In this document: positions 39,745-49,832 of the stretch, in pieces
How positions within the stretch are numbered: position 1 is the first letter of the stretch
How the letters are laid out: every line of letters starts with the position of its first letter
Source of the DNA: Malassezia japonica
Taxonomy: Eukaryota; Basidiomycota; Malasseziomycetes; Malasseziales; Malasseziaceae
Assembly (NCBI RefSeq): GCF_029542785.1
Contig: NC_083370.1
Coordinates: forward strand, 1,672,001 to 1,736,000
Reading direction: 5' to 3'
DNA: 64,000 nucleotides
Position numbers and translations under genes: made by a program
Notes under the pieces: model-generated
Told to the model about the DNA's origin: nothing
Seen by the model: the letters and a program-made list of their open reading frames with translations, nothing else
Database searches by the model: none

Positions 39745-40968
39745 CTGTCTTTCTTCCAGACGCCAAGTACCGGTGGATGGGGCGCGCGTACGGGCGCCCC
39801 CGCCACCACGACAGGGACCGGAGCTGCGCGCGTTTCGGGTGAACAGGACATGGAGGTCACGCCTGGACCGAGCGACTCGGTCTCGGCGATGGCCTTCTCT
39901 CCGACCGCGGATATGCTGGCCGTCGCCAGCTGGGATACCTATGTTCGGATCTATCGCATTGACAAGACCAATGCGCAGCCCGTGCAGCCTTACCAGCAGT
40001 ACCAACACGAAGGGCCGGTGCTCGACGTGTGTTTCAACGCAGAGGGCAACAAGGTCATCTCGGGCGGTGCGGACAAGGTCGCGCGCTGCTTTGACTTGAA
40101 TACGAACCAGGCGGCTGTCGTTGCACAGCACAATGAGCCGATCCGGTGTGTGCGTTGGCTGCGTGCGTTTGGCGGCGCGCTGGTCACGGGTTCGTGGGAC
40201 AAGACGGTAAAGATTTGGAAGATCGAGCCGCAGCCCACGCTCATCACCTCGCTCGATGTGCCGGAGCGTGTATATGCTATGGACACGATCGGCCTCATTA
40301 TCATCGTCGCCACCGCAGAGCGCAAGATCGTCGCATTCCAGTGCAACGAGGCGACGGGCACCGCGCAACAGGTGGCAGCCTTGGATAGCCCACTCAAGTA
40401 CCAGACGCGCTGTATCGCAGCGCTGCCAGAGGGTGACGGCTTTGCGCTCGGCGGCACCGAGGGCCGTGTCGCCGTGCACTACTTCCACGACCCGCCGGAC
40501 CCCAAGGACGGCCGCATGAAGAAGTTTGCTTTCCGGTGCCACCGCCGCGCGAATGCCGACCACCCAGACGTGCCGCGCACCGAGACGCTGCTCTACCCCG
40601 TCAATGCGATCGTCTTCAACTCGCAAGGCACGTTTGCGACGGGCGGCGGCGACGGCTCGATCAGTTTCTGGTGCAAGGCGAGCCGCACGCGCTTGAAGAG
40701 TACGTACTTTTACTGACCCAGTGTTTGAGACAAAAGGCTCTGCCATGGCCCCCAAGGAGGTGTTCAAGACGAACCCCAACCGCCTGCCGATCACGGCGAT
40801 TGCGTTTAATGCGGATGCGTCGATCTTTGCCTATGCACGTACGTATCCTATTCTCACACAGTCGGTTACGATTGGCACAAGGGGTACCAGAGCGCGAGCA
40901 ACGAGGCGCACGTCTTCATACACCCGGTCAACCCCGAGGACATCAAGAAGCGTCCGCAAAAGACATAG
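39745..40968 (+). CDS. RAE1: mRNA export factor Rae1/Gle2 (WD-repeat), possible non-AUG start
   Basis: This seven-bladed WD protein works at nuclear pores and the spindle checkpoint. Exons: start to 40699, 40722-40838, 40862-40968; introns are 22 and 23 nt. WD landmarks: SVSAMAFSPTADMLAVASWD, TGSWDKTVKIW, PERVYAMD and FRCHRR. The spliced end FAYALGYDWHKGY with a PRPxK-like tail is typical. No ATG precedes the conserved N-terminus in frame. The reading begins after a TGA at 39730, and CTG at 39745 would give xSFFQTPSTG, aligned with the MSLFGQ start of other Rae1 proteins. From CTG the product is 392 aa; from the first ATG (39850) it is 357 aa and lacks that segment. Confidence 0.88.
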
Positions 40969-41007
40969 TGTAGATCGGGCAATCGGGCTCACGTCTCTGC
41001 TTCTTGC

Positions 41008-43064
41008 ATGGCGGGCGTGCGTGGGGTGCAGCGCATCGCGCTCCTGGGCGCCCACCTGGCGCGGCCAGCGGCATGCAGTGCGCCACGGCGCCTCTTTCAC
41101 GCGTGCTGCGTGGTGAGCGTGCCGAAAAAGGAGATTGCGTTTGATACATTCGAGACGCGCACCTTTTCCATCATTGCGCACATTGACCATGGCAAGTCGA
41201 CGCTTGCCGACCGCCTGCTCGAGCAGACACATACCATTCCGAGCGACGGATCGAACAAGCAAGTGCTCGACAAGCTCAAGGTCGAGCGCGAGCGCGGCAT
41301 CACGGTCAAGTCCCAGGCAGTGAGCATGGTGTACAAAGACCCCGCACGCGAAGCGGAGCGTCTGCCGCCGATCCTGCTCAACCTGATCGACACGCCGGGA
41401 CACGTCGACGTACGTCTATGCGCTAACCCAGTTTGCCTATGAGGTGCGCCGCAGTCTATCCGTGTGCCAATCCGCGCTGCTCGTCGTGGACGCGACGCAG
41501 GGCATCCAGGCACAGACCATCTCGGTGTACAAGATTGCGAAGCAGTGTGGTGTCACCATCATTCCCGTGCTGAACAAGGTCGATCTGCCTGCATCCGATC
41601 CCGAGCGGTGCGTCGGGCAGCTCTCCGACATGCTCGGGATGGACATGAGCGACCCGGCGAATGCGCCGCTGCTGGTCAGTGCCAAGACCGGCAAGGGCGT
41701 GCCTGCCGTGCTGCACGCGCTGGTCGAGCGTACGCCGCCGCTGCCTGGCGTAGATGGCGTGTCGCTCGAGCAGCGTGGCCTCAAAGGATTCCGCGCGCTG
41801 GTGTTTGACAGTTGGTACGACAAGTACCGCGGCGTGATTGCGCTGGTGAGCATCACTGACGGCGCGGTCAAAAAGGGCGACACGGTCGCTTCGCACCACA
41901 CCGGCAAGCGCTACGAGGTGCTGGACCTCGGCGTGAACAACCCCGAGCCGATTTCGACGTTGATCCTGCGCAAGGGCCAAGTCGGCTGGATGATTACCAA
42001 CATGAAAGACACGGCAGAGGCGAATATCGGCGATACCTTTTACCGTGCCGGCGAGCAGGTGCCTGCGCTCCCCGGCTTCCGGCCCGCCCTGCCGACGGTC
42101 TTTGCAGGCATCTTTCCAACGGACAAGTCGGACTTTTTGAAGCTCGAGGACGCGATCCAGCGCCTGGCGATCAACGACCGCTCGATCACGATGCAGCGCG
42201 AGTCGATGACGGCGCTCGGCCAGGGCTACCGCCTCGGCTTCCTGGGCACCCTGCACCTCGATGTATTCCGCCAGCGCCTCGAGGACGAGTACGGCCACGA
42301 GATTCTGGTGACGACGCCGACGGTGCCCTTCCGCATTACCTACCGTGACGGCACGCAGACGCTCTGCTCGAACCCCGTCGAATTCCCCGACGAGTCGATC
42401 CGCAAGACGCACGTCGAGCTGATGGAGGAGCCGTACGTCGTCGGCTCGCTCGTGTGCCCCGAAGAGTATACCGGAGCGATGATGGAGCTCTGTGCAGAGC
42501 ACCGTGGCGAGCAGATCGACATTGAGTTTTCGAGCGGCGGCGCGTCGCAAGTGCATATGGAGTACCAGCTGCCGCTCGCCGAGGTTGTGACCGACGTACG
42601 TTGTTTTTCTGACCCAGTTCTTTGACAAGCTCAAATCGCGCAGCTCTGGATTCGCGTCGTTCGACTACGAGGACGGCGACTACCACAAGTCGGACCTGGT
42701 CAAGCTGCGGTTCCTTGTGGCGAGTTCGCCGGTGGATGCGCTGGAGCTCGTGCTGCACCGCTCCAAGGCGTCCTACTTTGGCCGCCTGTGGGTGCAGCGC
42801 CTCAAGAGCGCCATTCCTCGGCAGCAGTTCGAGATCAAGATCCAGGCCGTGGTCGGCAGCAAGGTGCTTGCGAGCGAGACGGTGCGTGCGTACCGTAAAG
42901 ACGTCACGGCTGGTCTCTATGGCGGTCACTATGAGCGCAAGCTAAAGCACCTCAACAAGCAAAAGGAAGGCAAGAAGCGGCTCAAGGCCATGTCGCTCGG
43001 CCGCGTCCAGGTGCCCCAGCAAGCGTTTATGGAAATCTTGGATACGCGTCAAAAACGTGAATAG
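41008..43064 (+). CDS. GUF1: Mitochondrial translation GTPase Guf1 (EF4/LepA)
   Basis: This matrix elongation factor back-translocates stalled mitoribosomes. Exons are 41008-41409, 41432-42595 and 42618-43064 (670 aa), with two 22-nt introns. A presequence ([19 protein letters not shown]) precedes G1 AHIDHGKST (57-65), the RGITV switch, DTPGH (128-132) and NKVD. The first junction falls right after GHVD and restores [10 protein letters not shown]; the second restores VVTDFFDKLKS. The LepA-specific C-terminal domain ([20 protein letters not shown]) and basic tail are complete. It lies 39 bases after RAE1 in tandem and converges on the phospholipase B gene with one base between stops. Confidence 0.95.
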
Positions 43065-43065
43065 A

Positions 43066-45159
43066 CTAAAGCAGGGCCGTCGCCACCGCGGCCATCACCG
43101 TTGCGACTGCGTACGGCGTGTAGGCCACGAGGCCCGCGGCGCCGCTCGGGGGGCCGCGCTCGCCAAAGATATCACCGAGGCCCTGGCTCGACTCGTTGGC
43201 GCCGGTCACCTTGGGCTCGACGAGCTTCGTGCCGTTGGACGTCACAAAGTCGGGCAGGCCGATGGCGGGCGTGTAGTTGCCGGGCTGGGTGGTGTTGTAC
43301 TCGCCGTTCCAGCAGTAGCGCGAGAAGCACTGCTTGCACTTGTCGGGGAAGGTCGTCTTGCTGCGCTGCATACCGCGCTGCAGCGAGGCGCACGCCAGGC
43401 ACTCGGGCCAGTCGGCCATCTCGCCCTTCATCGTCGCGACGTCGACACTGTTGTCGACAAACTGCTGTGCGTCGCTCGTGTTGTACTCGAGCTGGAAGGT
43501 CGACGTGTTCGACCAGTACGAGTAGGGGTAGCTCGGCATGTACACGAGCAGCGGCGCCTGGTTCGCATCGGAGCTGTTGCTGCAGCCAAAGAAGGACGGG
43601 CGCGTGTTGAGGCCCTGGTTGACAATCGTGTTGATATCAGGCACCTCGACAAACTTCTGCGACTTGAACTCGGTGAGGTTCATGCGCTTGCGCGTCTCGA
43701 CGAGGCCCGTGCCGTTCGGCCAGTTGGTCACGTCGCCCGAGCCGTCGACGGCCATGACCATGTCGAGGCCACGCGCCGACTGGTAGAGCGGCTCCAAAGG
43801 AATGTTCTGGTTCGCCTCACCACCGTCGACGAGGTCGATGTACTCCTGCGTGTTGAACTCGTTCGTATCAGGGCGGTAGTTGATGAACGGGTTCGGCACG
43901 CCCGCAATGTCGTTGTGTTCCAGGTTCAGGTCGGAAAGGATCGACTTCACGATGCCGGCCGTGATGCTCGTCGAGTTCGACTGGAGCATCTTGAGGTAGG
44001 CCGCGTTGAAGAGCGTGCTGCTCGAGCCCACCACAAAGCCAAAGTTTTCGAAGCCCGAAACGCACGTCTTGTCGTCCGACGCGATCTGGCCGCCCTTGAG
44101 CTGGCTGCCGACGTAGCCGACCGGCATAAAGGCCTGCATCGACGGCTGCCACGAGCCGAACTCGTACGGGGTAAACTCAAAGTAGGTCGCGTTCGGGTTC
44201 ACCATCAGCTCCTTCGGGTCACGGCCAATCGTCAGGACGACCGGGAAGGGATAGGAGGCATCCTGGAAGCGCGTCACGTTCACAATGTCCGAGAACGTCG
44301 TCGCCTGGCCCTGGCTGGGGTAGGCTGACTGGTTCACGAGGTGGTAGGACAGCGCACGGCCCCAAAAGTCGGTGATCGCCGTAGGGTACCCTGCGTCCTT
44401 CTTGTCGTCGACGTCGCGGAAAAGGTCGACGTACAGCTTCGTCTTGCCGTCCTCAGGGAGCACGAGGTTCGACTCGAGGTCGAAGATGTGCTGCAAAAGC
44501 TCCTGCGTCGTCGGCCAGTTGTTGAGCGCCATCGAGCCGGTAGCCCACGAGCCGCCCGACAGGCCCGCGACGTAGTCGACGAGCTGGAAGAAGCCACCGA
44601 TCTTGCGGTCCGTCGCCGTCTTGTTACGGCCGTCGAGACCCTGGACAACACCGACACCGTGCAGCATCGCACGGTAGCCACCACCGCTGATCGCAATACC
44701 CACCTTGGGCTGGTTGCCGTTCGAGACGTACTGGTCCACACCGCCCGGGATGCCGCCGTTGCCGTCGAGGCCGGCCTGCTTCAGCCAGGCCTTCCAGCCG
44801 TCCTGCGTGGCGGCGCGGTGGCGCTTCAAGTAGTCTTGCTCCTCGGGACCGATCGCGTCGTTCGACGCGTTGCGGATGTAGCCTACAAAGTTGTCGCCTT
44901 GAGGCAGAGCGGGGCACGGCACCTTGGCCGGCGCATAGGTCTTGGTCGGCGACCAACGGCGCGTAAACGCACGCTCGGCATCGGTGCGCATACGGGCCGC
45001 AATGAGCGCGGCGCGCAGGTCGCGGCGCTGCTCCTCAGGGAGCATCGCCGCGAGGTCCTCGCGCGAAAAGTGCTCGGCACCATCGGCATCGCGCGTATAA
45101 GCTGCCACCTGACTCGCCAGCAGACAAGCGCTCACCAGAGCCCACAGGGTCCACCGCAT
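43066..45159 (-). CDS. PLB1: Secreted/GPI-anchored phospholipase B
   Basis: This enzyme removes fatty acyl chains from phospholipids at the cell surface. The single exon encodes 697 aa. Signal peptide: MRWTLWALVSACLLASQVAA (1-20). The nucleophile is S201 in GLSGGSWA; ISGGGYRAM at about 157-165 is the oxyanion region, and AVDGSGD holds the catalytic Asp. Many NxS/T sites fit heavy N-glycosylation, and cysteines cluster near the C-terminus. A hydrophobic C-terminal end (YAVATVMAAVATALL) after a small-residue region suggests a GPI signal. A lipid-dependent yeast would use it to free host fatty acids; that role is inference. Confidence 0.93.
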   Translation of the reverse strand: MRWTLWALVSACLLASQVAAYTRDADGAEHFSREDLAAMLPEEQRRDLRAALIAARMRTDAERAFTRRWSPTKTYAPAKVPCPALPQGDNFVGYIRNASNDAIGPEEQDYLKRHRAATQDGWKAWLKQAGLDGNGGIPGGVDQYVSNGNQPKVGIAISGGGYRAMLHGVGVVQGLDGRNKTATDRKIGGFFQLVDYVAGLSGGSWATGSMALNNWPTTQELLQHIFDLESNLVLPEDGKTKLYVDLFRDVDDKKDAGYPTAITDFWGRALSYHLVNQSAYPSQGQATTFSDIVNVTRFQDASYPFPVVLTIGRDPKELMVNPNATYFEFTPYEFGSWQPSMQAFMPVGYVGSQLKGGQIASDDKTCVSGFENFGFVVGSSSTLFNAAYLKMLQSNSTSITAGIVKSILSDLNLEHNDIAGVPNPFINYRPDTNEFNTQEYIDLVDGGEANQNIPLEPLYQSARGLDMVMAVDGSGDVTNWPNGTGLVETRKRMNLTEFKSQKFVEVPDINTIVNQGLNTRPSFFGCSNSSDANQAPLLVYMPSYPYSYWSNTSTFQLEYNTSDAQQFVDNSVDVATMKGEMADWPECLACASLQRGMQRSKTTFPDKCKQCFSRYCWNGEYNTTQPGNYTPAIGLPDFVTSNGTKLVEPKVTGANESSQGLGDIFGERGPPSGAAGLVAYTPYAVATVMAAVATALL

Positions 45160-45224
45160 CGTAGCGCGTCGCGGAAAACAAGACCGGCTGTGTCCGGGCG
45201 AATAATTCCGCTTGCGGAAATATG

Positions 45225-46265
45225 CTATGGGCGCCACAGGGCGTCGAGGGTCGTGCGCTGCTTTGTCTTGGCTTTTTTGGGACGTGCGGCGCCGAGGTGC
45301 GCTGTGTCGTTCTGGCGAAGAAGGGACAGGCGGGGCGTGCCATCGTCGTTGAGGTGTACGCCGAGCGTAAAGAGGGCGGTGTTGTTGCTCTTCACATAGA
45401 AGGTGTCGCGTAGCTCGGGGATCGCGTGGCGCAAAAACGTGTGGATCCACTGGCCGTGCGAGACGAGGACGAGGTGTGGCACGTCGCGCACGGCCTCGGT
45501 GGCGAGCAGGCGCTTCGTGGGCGCCGGCGCGTCGGCCTCTACCGGCGCGGTGCCGTGCTGCGCTGCCCGAGGGAGCTCCTCTTTCGGCAAGACGTGCGCC
45601 TCGATGGCCTCGACGGCGCGTGGCTCGGACGCGAGTGCGACGGCTGCGCACTCGTCCGGCGTCGCCTCGCGCGAGTCTACATCATGTGTGCAAGGGACGT
45701 CGCGCGCGAGCCCCTCGCGCTGCGCGACCGCGACGAGCCAGTCGAGCCACTTGGAGCTCACCGACTTGACCCTGTCGTGGAACGACTTGTTCGAGTCCGC
45801 GCGTCCGATGAACGACGCGGGCGGGCGCTCGTAGTCGCTTACGAGCTTCCCCTTGGCGGTGCACTCGGCCGCGCCAAAGTTGCGCTCCGAGAGGCCCGAG
45901 TCATAGACGAGGTGCGTGTGCCGCGTGGTATCCGGCACCTCGGCCTTGGGCGAGCGAAAGGTTGTGTCTCCTACGTCGGTCACCTCCATCCCGAGGCCGC
46001 GCACGACCGCAGCCGCCGTCTTGCGCGCGCGGCCAATCGGGCTCGCGACGACGAGGTGCGGCGTCGGGAGGTCGTACAGGTTGCGCGCCGCGTCGGTCGG
46101 ACGCCACGCCTCCTCGAGCTTGACGAGCTGCGCCTCGCCCTCTGCCGAGAGTGGTGCGTCGGTCACGCCCTGCAGGACGCGCTCTACATTTGCGCGCGAC
46201 TGCGCGTGCCGTATCACGGTCAGGAGCGCGATCGGCGCATCGTCGTCCATTGCCTGCCTCCACAT
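45225..46265 (-). CDS. Histidine phosphatase (phosphoglycerate mutase-like)
   Basis: The protein is 346 aa from 46265, or 341 aa from the second ATG at 46250. The phosphate-binding motif is RHAQSRAN near the N-terminus (an RHGE variant with Ala-Gln). The second catalytic histidine is in LVSHGQWI; LSERNFGAAEC resembles the acid/base loop. It fits the broad branch of small-molecule or protein histidine phosphatases; the substrate cannot be read from sequence. The C-terminus is Lys-rich. DGAT2 ends only 5 bases upstream on the same strand, so its promoter must lie inside DGAT2 or the two are co-transcribed. Confidence 0.82.
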   Translation of the reverse strand: MWRQAMDDDAPIALLTVIRHAQSRANVERVLQGVTDAPLSAEGEAQLVKLEEAWRPTDAARNLYDLPTPHLVVASPIGRARKTAAAVVRGLGMEVTDVGDTTFRSPKAEVPDTTRHTHLVYDSGLSERNFGAAECTAKGKLVSDYERPPASFIGRADSNKSFHDRVKSVSSKWLDWLVAVAQREGLARDVPCTHDVDSREATPDECAAVALASEPRAVEAIEAHVLPKEELPRAAQHGTAPVEADAPAPTKRLLATEAVRDVPHLVLVSHGQWIHTFLRHAIPELRDTFYVKSNNTALFTLGVHLNDDGTPRLSLLRQNDTAHLGAARPKKAKTKQRTTLDALWRP

Positions 46266-46270
46266 GTAAA

Positions 46271-47438
46271 CTACTCGACAAAGCGCAGGTCGCGGATGCG
46301 GTGGGGGGCGTAGAGGTCCTTGTGGTCTTCGTAGAGCCTGTGTGAGTCATGCAACGTACTGGGCCAGTGCGGCCACGTATCGGCCGTGTGCCTCGTCCAG
46401 TTCCTCGCTGGTCGGCGTCTCGGTGTGCGGCACGCGAATCGGGGCACCGGCTGGGTGAGTCATGCAACGTACCCACGACGTGGATCGGGCGCTGGTACGG
46501 CATCCAGCCAAACGCGCGGTGCGAGAGGCCGCGGCCGATGATGATCGGCACGGTAAAGCCGAGCGTACGCTTGACCTTTTGCTGGAGCCAGTACAGCCAG
46601 CTGCCGTTGTGGTTGTCGGCCTGGACGTAGATGTCGTTCTCGCCAAAGCCGAGCACCGGCACGAGGTCGGCACTGCGTCAGTTTGTCAACGTACCCAGTG
46701 CGCATCGCGACACGCACAAATCCTTTACGGCGCTTCAGCGTCAGGTCCAGCTCGCCCGGGCGCGCGTTCAGACTCTCTTGGGCGCCGCCCACGACAATCA
46801 CAATCGCGTTGCCGGGCCCCTTGCGCAGCATCGCCTCGCACGCCTTGCGCGACACGGCACCAAAGCCGAGCGAAATCAGGTACTCGCGGTAGAGCGGCAT
46901 CTGAAAGTTGGACTCGAGCGTGAGCACATGCGGCGTGATGCCGGGGTACTTGGCCGAAAAGCCGCATGCTTCGGAGCCGAACGACGTCACGGCGCCAAAG
47001 CCAATGATGCCGTGGGGATGGTACGCAAAGAGGTACGGGCGATCCGGCTTCAGCTCCGCAGTGCGCACGAGCTCGATCGGAAAGTACTCGCGCAGGTACC
47101 GGAACACGGGCGACCTGCGCAGCCACTCCTTGCGGCGCTTGCCCACAATATACGCATCGTCCACAAAAAGAATCCAAATCACATACGGTACCACGATCAA
47201 CCATAGTGGGGGAATGGAGCTGCGTCAGAAGAGCAACTTACCACAACAAAAAGAAAATGGCCATACACAGAAAGGGCATGAGGCCCCAGTGAAAGACGGC
47301 CAGCGACTGCAGAGGCCGCTCGAGCATCGGACGCTGTCCCGCAGCGTTAATCGCCAGATCCACCTTGCGCTGGAGTTCGGCTTCATCGACTACAGATGTG
47401 GGCACATCGCGCACGGCACTCTCCGAGTTCCCCGCCAT
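46271..47438 (-). CDS. DGA1: Diacylglycerol O-acyltransferase 2
   Basis: This ER/lipid-droplet enzyme makes triacylglycerol from diacylglycerol and acyl-CoA. Five exons: 47438-47242, 47219-46695, 46672-46473, 46450-46360, 46337-46271 (359 aa). All four introns are exactly 22 nt. Two hydrophobic segments (SLAVFHWGLMPFLCMAIFFL and PPLWLIVVPYVIWILFV) come before the active-site HPHG (133-136). Later family blocks are GGAQESLNARPGELDL, RTGADLVPVLGFGENDIY and GRGLSHRAFGWMPYQRPIHVV. The last junctions give EELDEAHGRYVAAL and LYEDHKDLYAPHRI, the usual C-terminal helix. The third and fourth introns are almost identical. Confidence 0.94.
46338..46472 (-). other. Pair of near-identical 22-nt introns in DGAT2
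   Basis: Introns 46451-46472 and 46338-46359 flank a 91-base exon. They match at 21 of 22 positions, including all seven bases between donor and branch site; only position 19 differs (C versus A). Both are supported by frame restoration of the DGAT2 C-terminus. Confidence 0.9.
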
Positions 47439-47488
47439 GGCGTCACAAGGGCCGCTGCGCCCCGCGCTGGGCGGGTGTCCGTGCGAAG

Positions 47489-47504
47489 CACGTGAGCCCA
47501 CGTG
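47489..47504. promoter_or_regulatory. Two CACGTG E-boxes between DGAT2 and BRN1
   Basis: Sites are at 47489-47494 and 47499-47504, in the 92-base divergent promoter. They are spaced ten bases start to start, which is one helical turn. Confidence 0.55.
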
Positions 47505-47530
47505 GCCGAAACAACACCGCGTCTGCCATC

Positions 47531-49820
47531 ATGCTGCCGTTCCGCGCGCCGAGTGGCGCGGGGCCGCGAGGGACGGCGCGCGACGCGTCAGGACAGCGCG
47601 CGCGCCTGGCTTCCGGCCGGCGCATCGTATCACAGGGTCTCGCCAAGACTCAGCAGCGTGCGGCCGAGCTGGGGCCCAGCTCGGTGTCTGCGCTCCAGGT
47701 GGACAACACGAGCTTTGAGGAGTGGATGAAGATGGCGACAGACAACGTACGTCGTGTGCCTCACACAGAAAATCAATGCGACCAACACATGGAACTTTGC
47801 GCTGATCGACTACTTCCACGACATGTCGCTCCTGCGCTCCGAGTCGGGCGACGGCTCGATCAACTTCCAAAAGGCTTCATGCACGCTCGACGGGTGCGTC
47901 AAGGTCTGGACGAGCCGCGTGGATAGCGTCATGGCGGAAACGGGGCGCCTGCTGAGTGGACTGCAGGACGAGAACGAGAACCTCGCGCAGAAAGAGGGAG
48001 GCGCTCAGGACGACGCGGCGTCGGACGAAGGTGAGGGCGATGACGAGGAGGGCGCACGCACGACACGGAAGCGCACACGCGCGCGTGAGGCGACACTCGC
48101 CAAGAGCTTTGCACAGCTGCAGGCGAAGCGCTTCGACCTCGAGTTCACCGTCGATCCTCTCTTTAAAAAGACGAGCGCCGACTTTGACGAGGGCGGCGCG
48201 GGCGGACTGCTGATGAACCACTTGCATGTGGACAACAACATGAAGGTGGTGTTTGATGCGTCGGATGTCACGGGCGATGCGGGTGAAGGGGGCGAAGGAG
48301 GCGGCGAGGCGCAGGGAGAGGCCGAGGCAAGCACACCGACTCCCAACGGCGATGCGAGCCATGCCGAGGCCAGCATGAGCGCAGCCGACACTTCTGCAGC
48401 CGACACTTCTGCAGCCGACACTTCTGCAGCCGACACTTCTGCAGCCGACACTTCTGCAGCCGACACTTCTGCAGCCGATACCTCGGCCAACTCTCCAGCC
48501 GATTCCCGCGCCGACATGTCGGTCGACTCTACTACTCCTGACCCTACCTCTTCTGACACGCCGCTTCCGCTCGACCTCGAGCCTCTGCGTGCAACCCTGC
48601 AGGCGGCCGACGCAGGCGCGCCGCTCGAGTCGGTGCTTGCATCACGCATCCTATGCCCCTCGCTTGCCTCTTTTACCTTTTCGGACGGCAACGAGGCCGA
48701 GCTTCCTCTTCTCCAGGACCTCGAGGAACAAGAGGCGATGATGGACCTGCCCGATCTCGATATGGCGATGGACACCGACGACCAGTACGACCCCCCCGAA
48801 CTGGACTTTTTCGAAGGGCCCGATGCGATCGGAGCCGACGACGAGCGCGACTTTGACGTGGCGTTTGCACACCCCACCGACGAGTCTGCGCCTACGCCCA
48901 GCACGCAAGGCGGCCACGACGTGCTCTTTGACTACTTTGACAACCGCATGAAGAAAAACTGGGCGGGCCCCGAGCACTGGAAGATGAGCCGCCTGAACCT
49001 TGCGAGTGCGCAGCGCGAGCGCCGTGCCGAGAGTGCGGCGCCCGAAAGCGAGCGCCCCCGGCGCCGCAAAGAGGCGCAGACGATCGACTTCTTTGCCGAG
49101 GACGCCAAGCCAATGAAAGAGCTCTTTGCGCCGAGCGCGACGCCCGCGTCGATCTCGATGACCAAGGCGGCCAAGGCGGATACGTCTGCGCACCTCCTCC
49201 CCGAGGACCAGCACTTTAACTCGAAGCGCCTCTTGCGCCTCTTTTTGAAGCCCAAGGCCACGATTTTGCTTCAGCAGAAGCGTGCGGCCGCCCACGACGA
49301 CGTCGAAGACGCGTGGGCAAACGAAGAGAACGACTTTGTGCCGGACCTGTTCCAGGACGTGCACCCCTACGAGGATGTACTGCCTGCCGCGCCATTTGAT
49401 GCCCCGCCCGAGCTCGATGGGTTTGCCGACGAGAGCGACGACGAGATCCTCCGGAGCGACGCCCTGCGCCGCGTGCGGCCCGAGTACGTCGAGCACGCGA
49501 AGCGCGCCAAGCAGATCGACGTGAAGCGCCTCAAGGACAACATCTGGCAGAACATGGACGTGGCGCCCGCTGAACCGACGCCCTTTGGCAACGTGCTCAG
49601 CACGCTGCACACGGTCTATCCGAAACAAAAGCTCGAAGAGATTAGCACCTCGTTCTGCTTCATCTGCCTCTTGCACCTCGCGAACGAAGAGGGCCTCGCG
49701 CTCGCGGTCCCTGGTGGCGAGGACGACGACGCGCTTGGCGCGCCGGACGACGACGCGCACGTCGGCCGCATCGACCTTTTGCAAGTGCGCCGCGACCCGG
49801 CTTTGGCCAGTGCCTCGTAG
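47531..49820 (+). CDS. BRN1: Condensin kleisin subunit Brn1 (CAP-H)
   Basis: This bridging subunit of condensin is needed for mitotic chromosome compaction. Exons are 47531-47746 and 47769-49820 (755 aa), with one 22-nt intron. The junction joins EEWMKMATDN to KINATNTWNFALIDYFHDMS, followed by CTLDGCVKVWTSRVDS, the most conserved kleisin-gamma block. The middle is acidic and contains a seven-unit AADTS repeat. RRRKEAQTIDFFAED and the C-terminal SFCFICLLHLANEEGL with a winged-helix-like segment fit the Smc-binding end. The ATG at 47531 starts a Pro/Arg-rich leader; a longer upstream frame would enter DGAT2. Confidence 0.94.
48381..48485 (+). repeat. 15-bp minisatellite in BRN1
   Basis: Six perfect copies of GCAGCCGACACTTCT (48381-48470) and one diverged seventh copy (48471-48485) encode seven AADTS repeats in the disordered acidic region of Brn1. 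Perfect identity at silent sites points to recent expansion. Confidence 0.95.
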
Positions 49821-49832
49821 ATACCCTATGTG

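Noticed and set aside
46253..46275. A splice joining DGAT2 to the downstream histidine phosphatase
   Set aside because: GT and AG can be found, but the join would put the phosphatase out of frame, and the branch module is absent.
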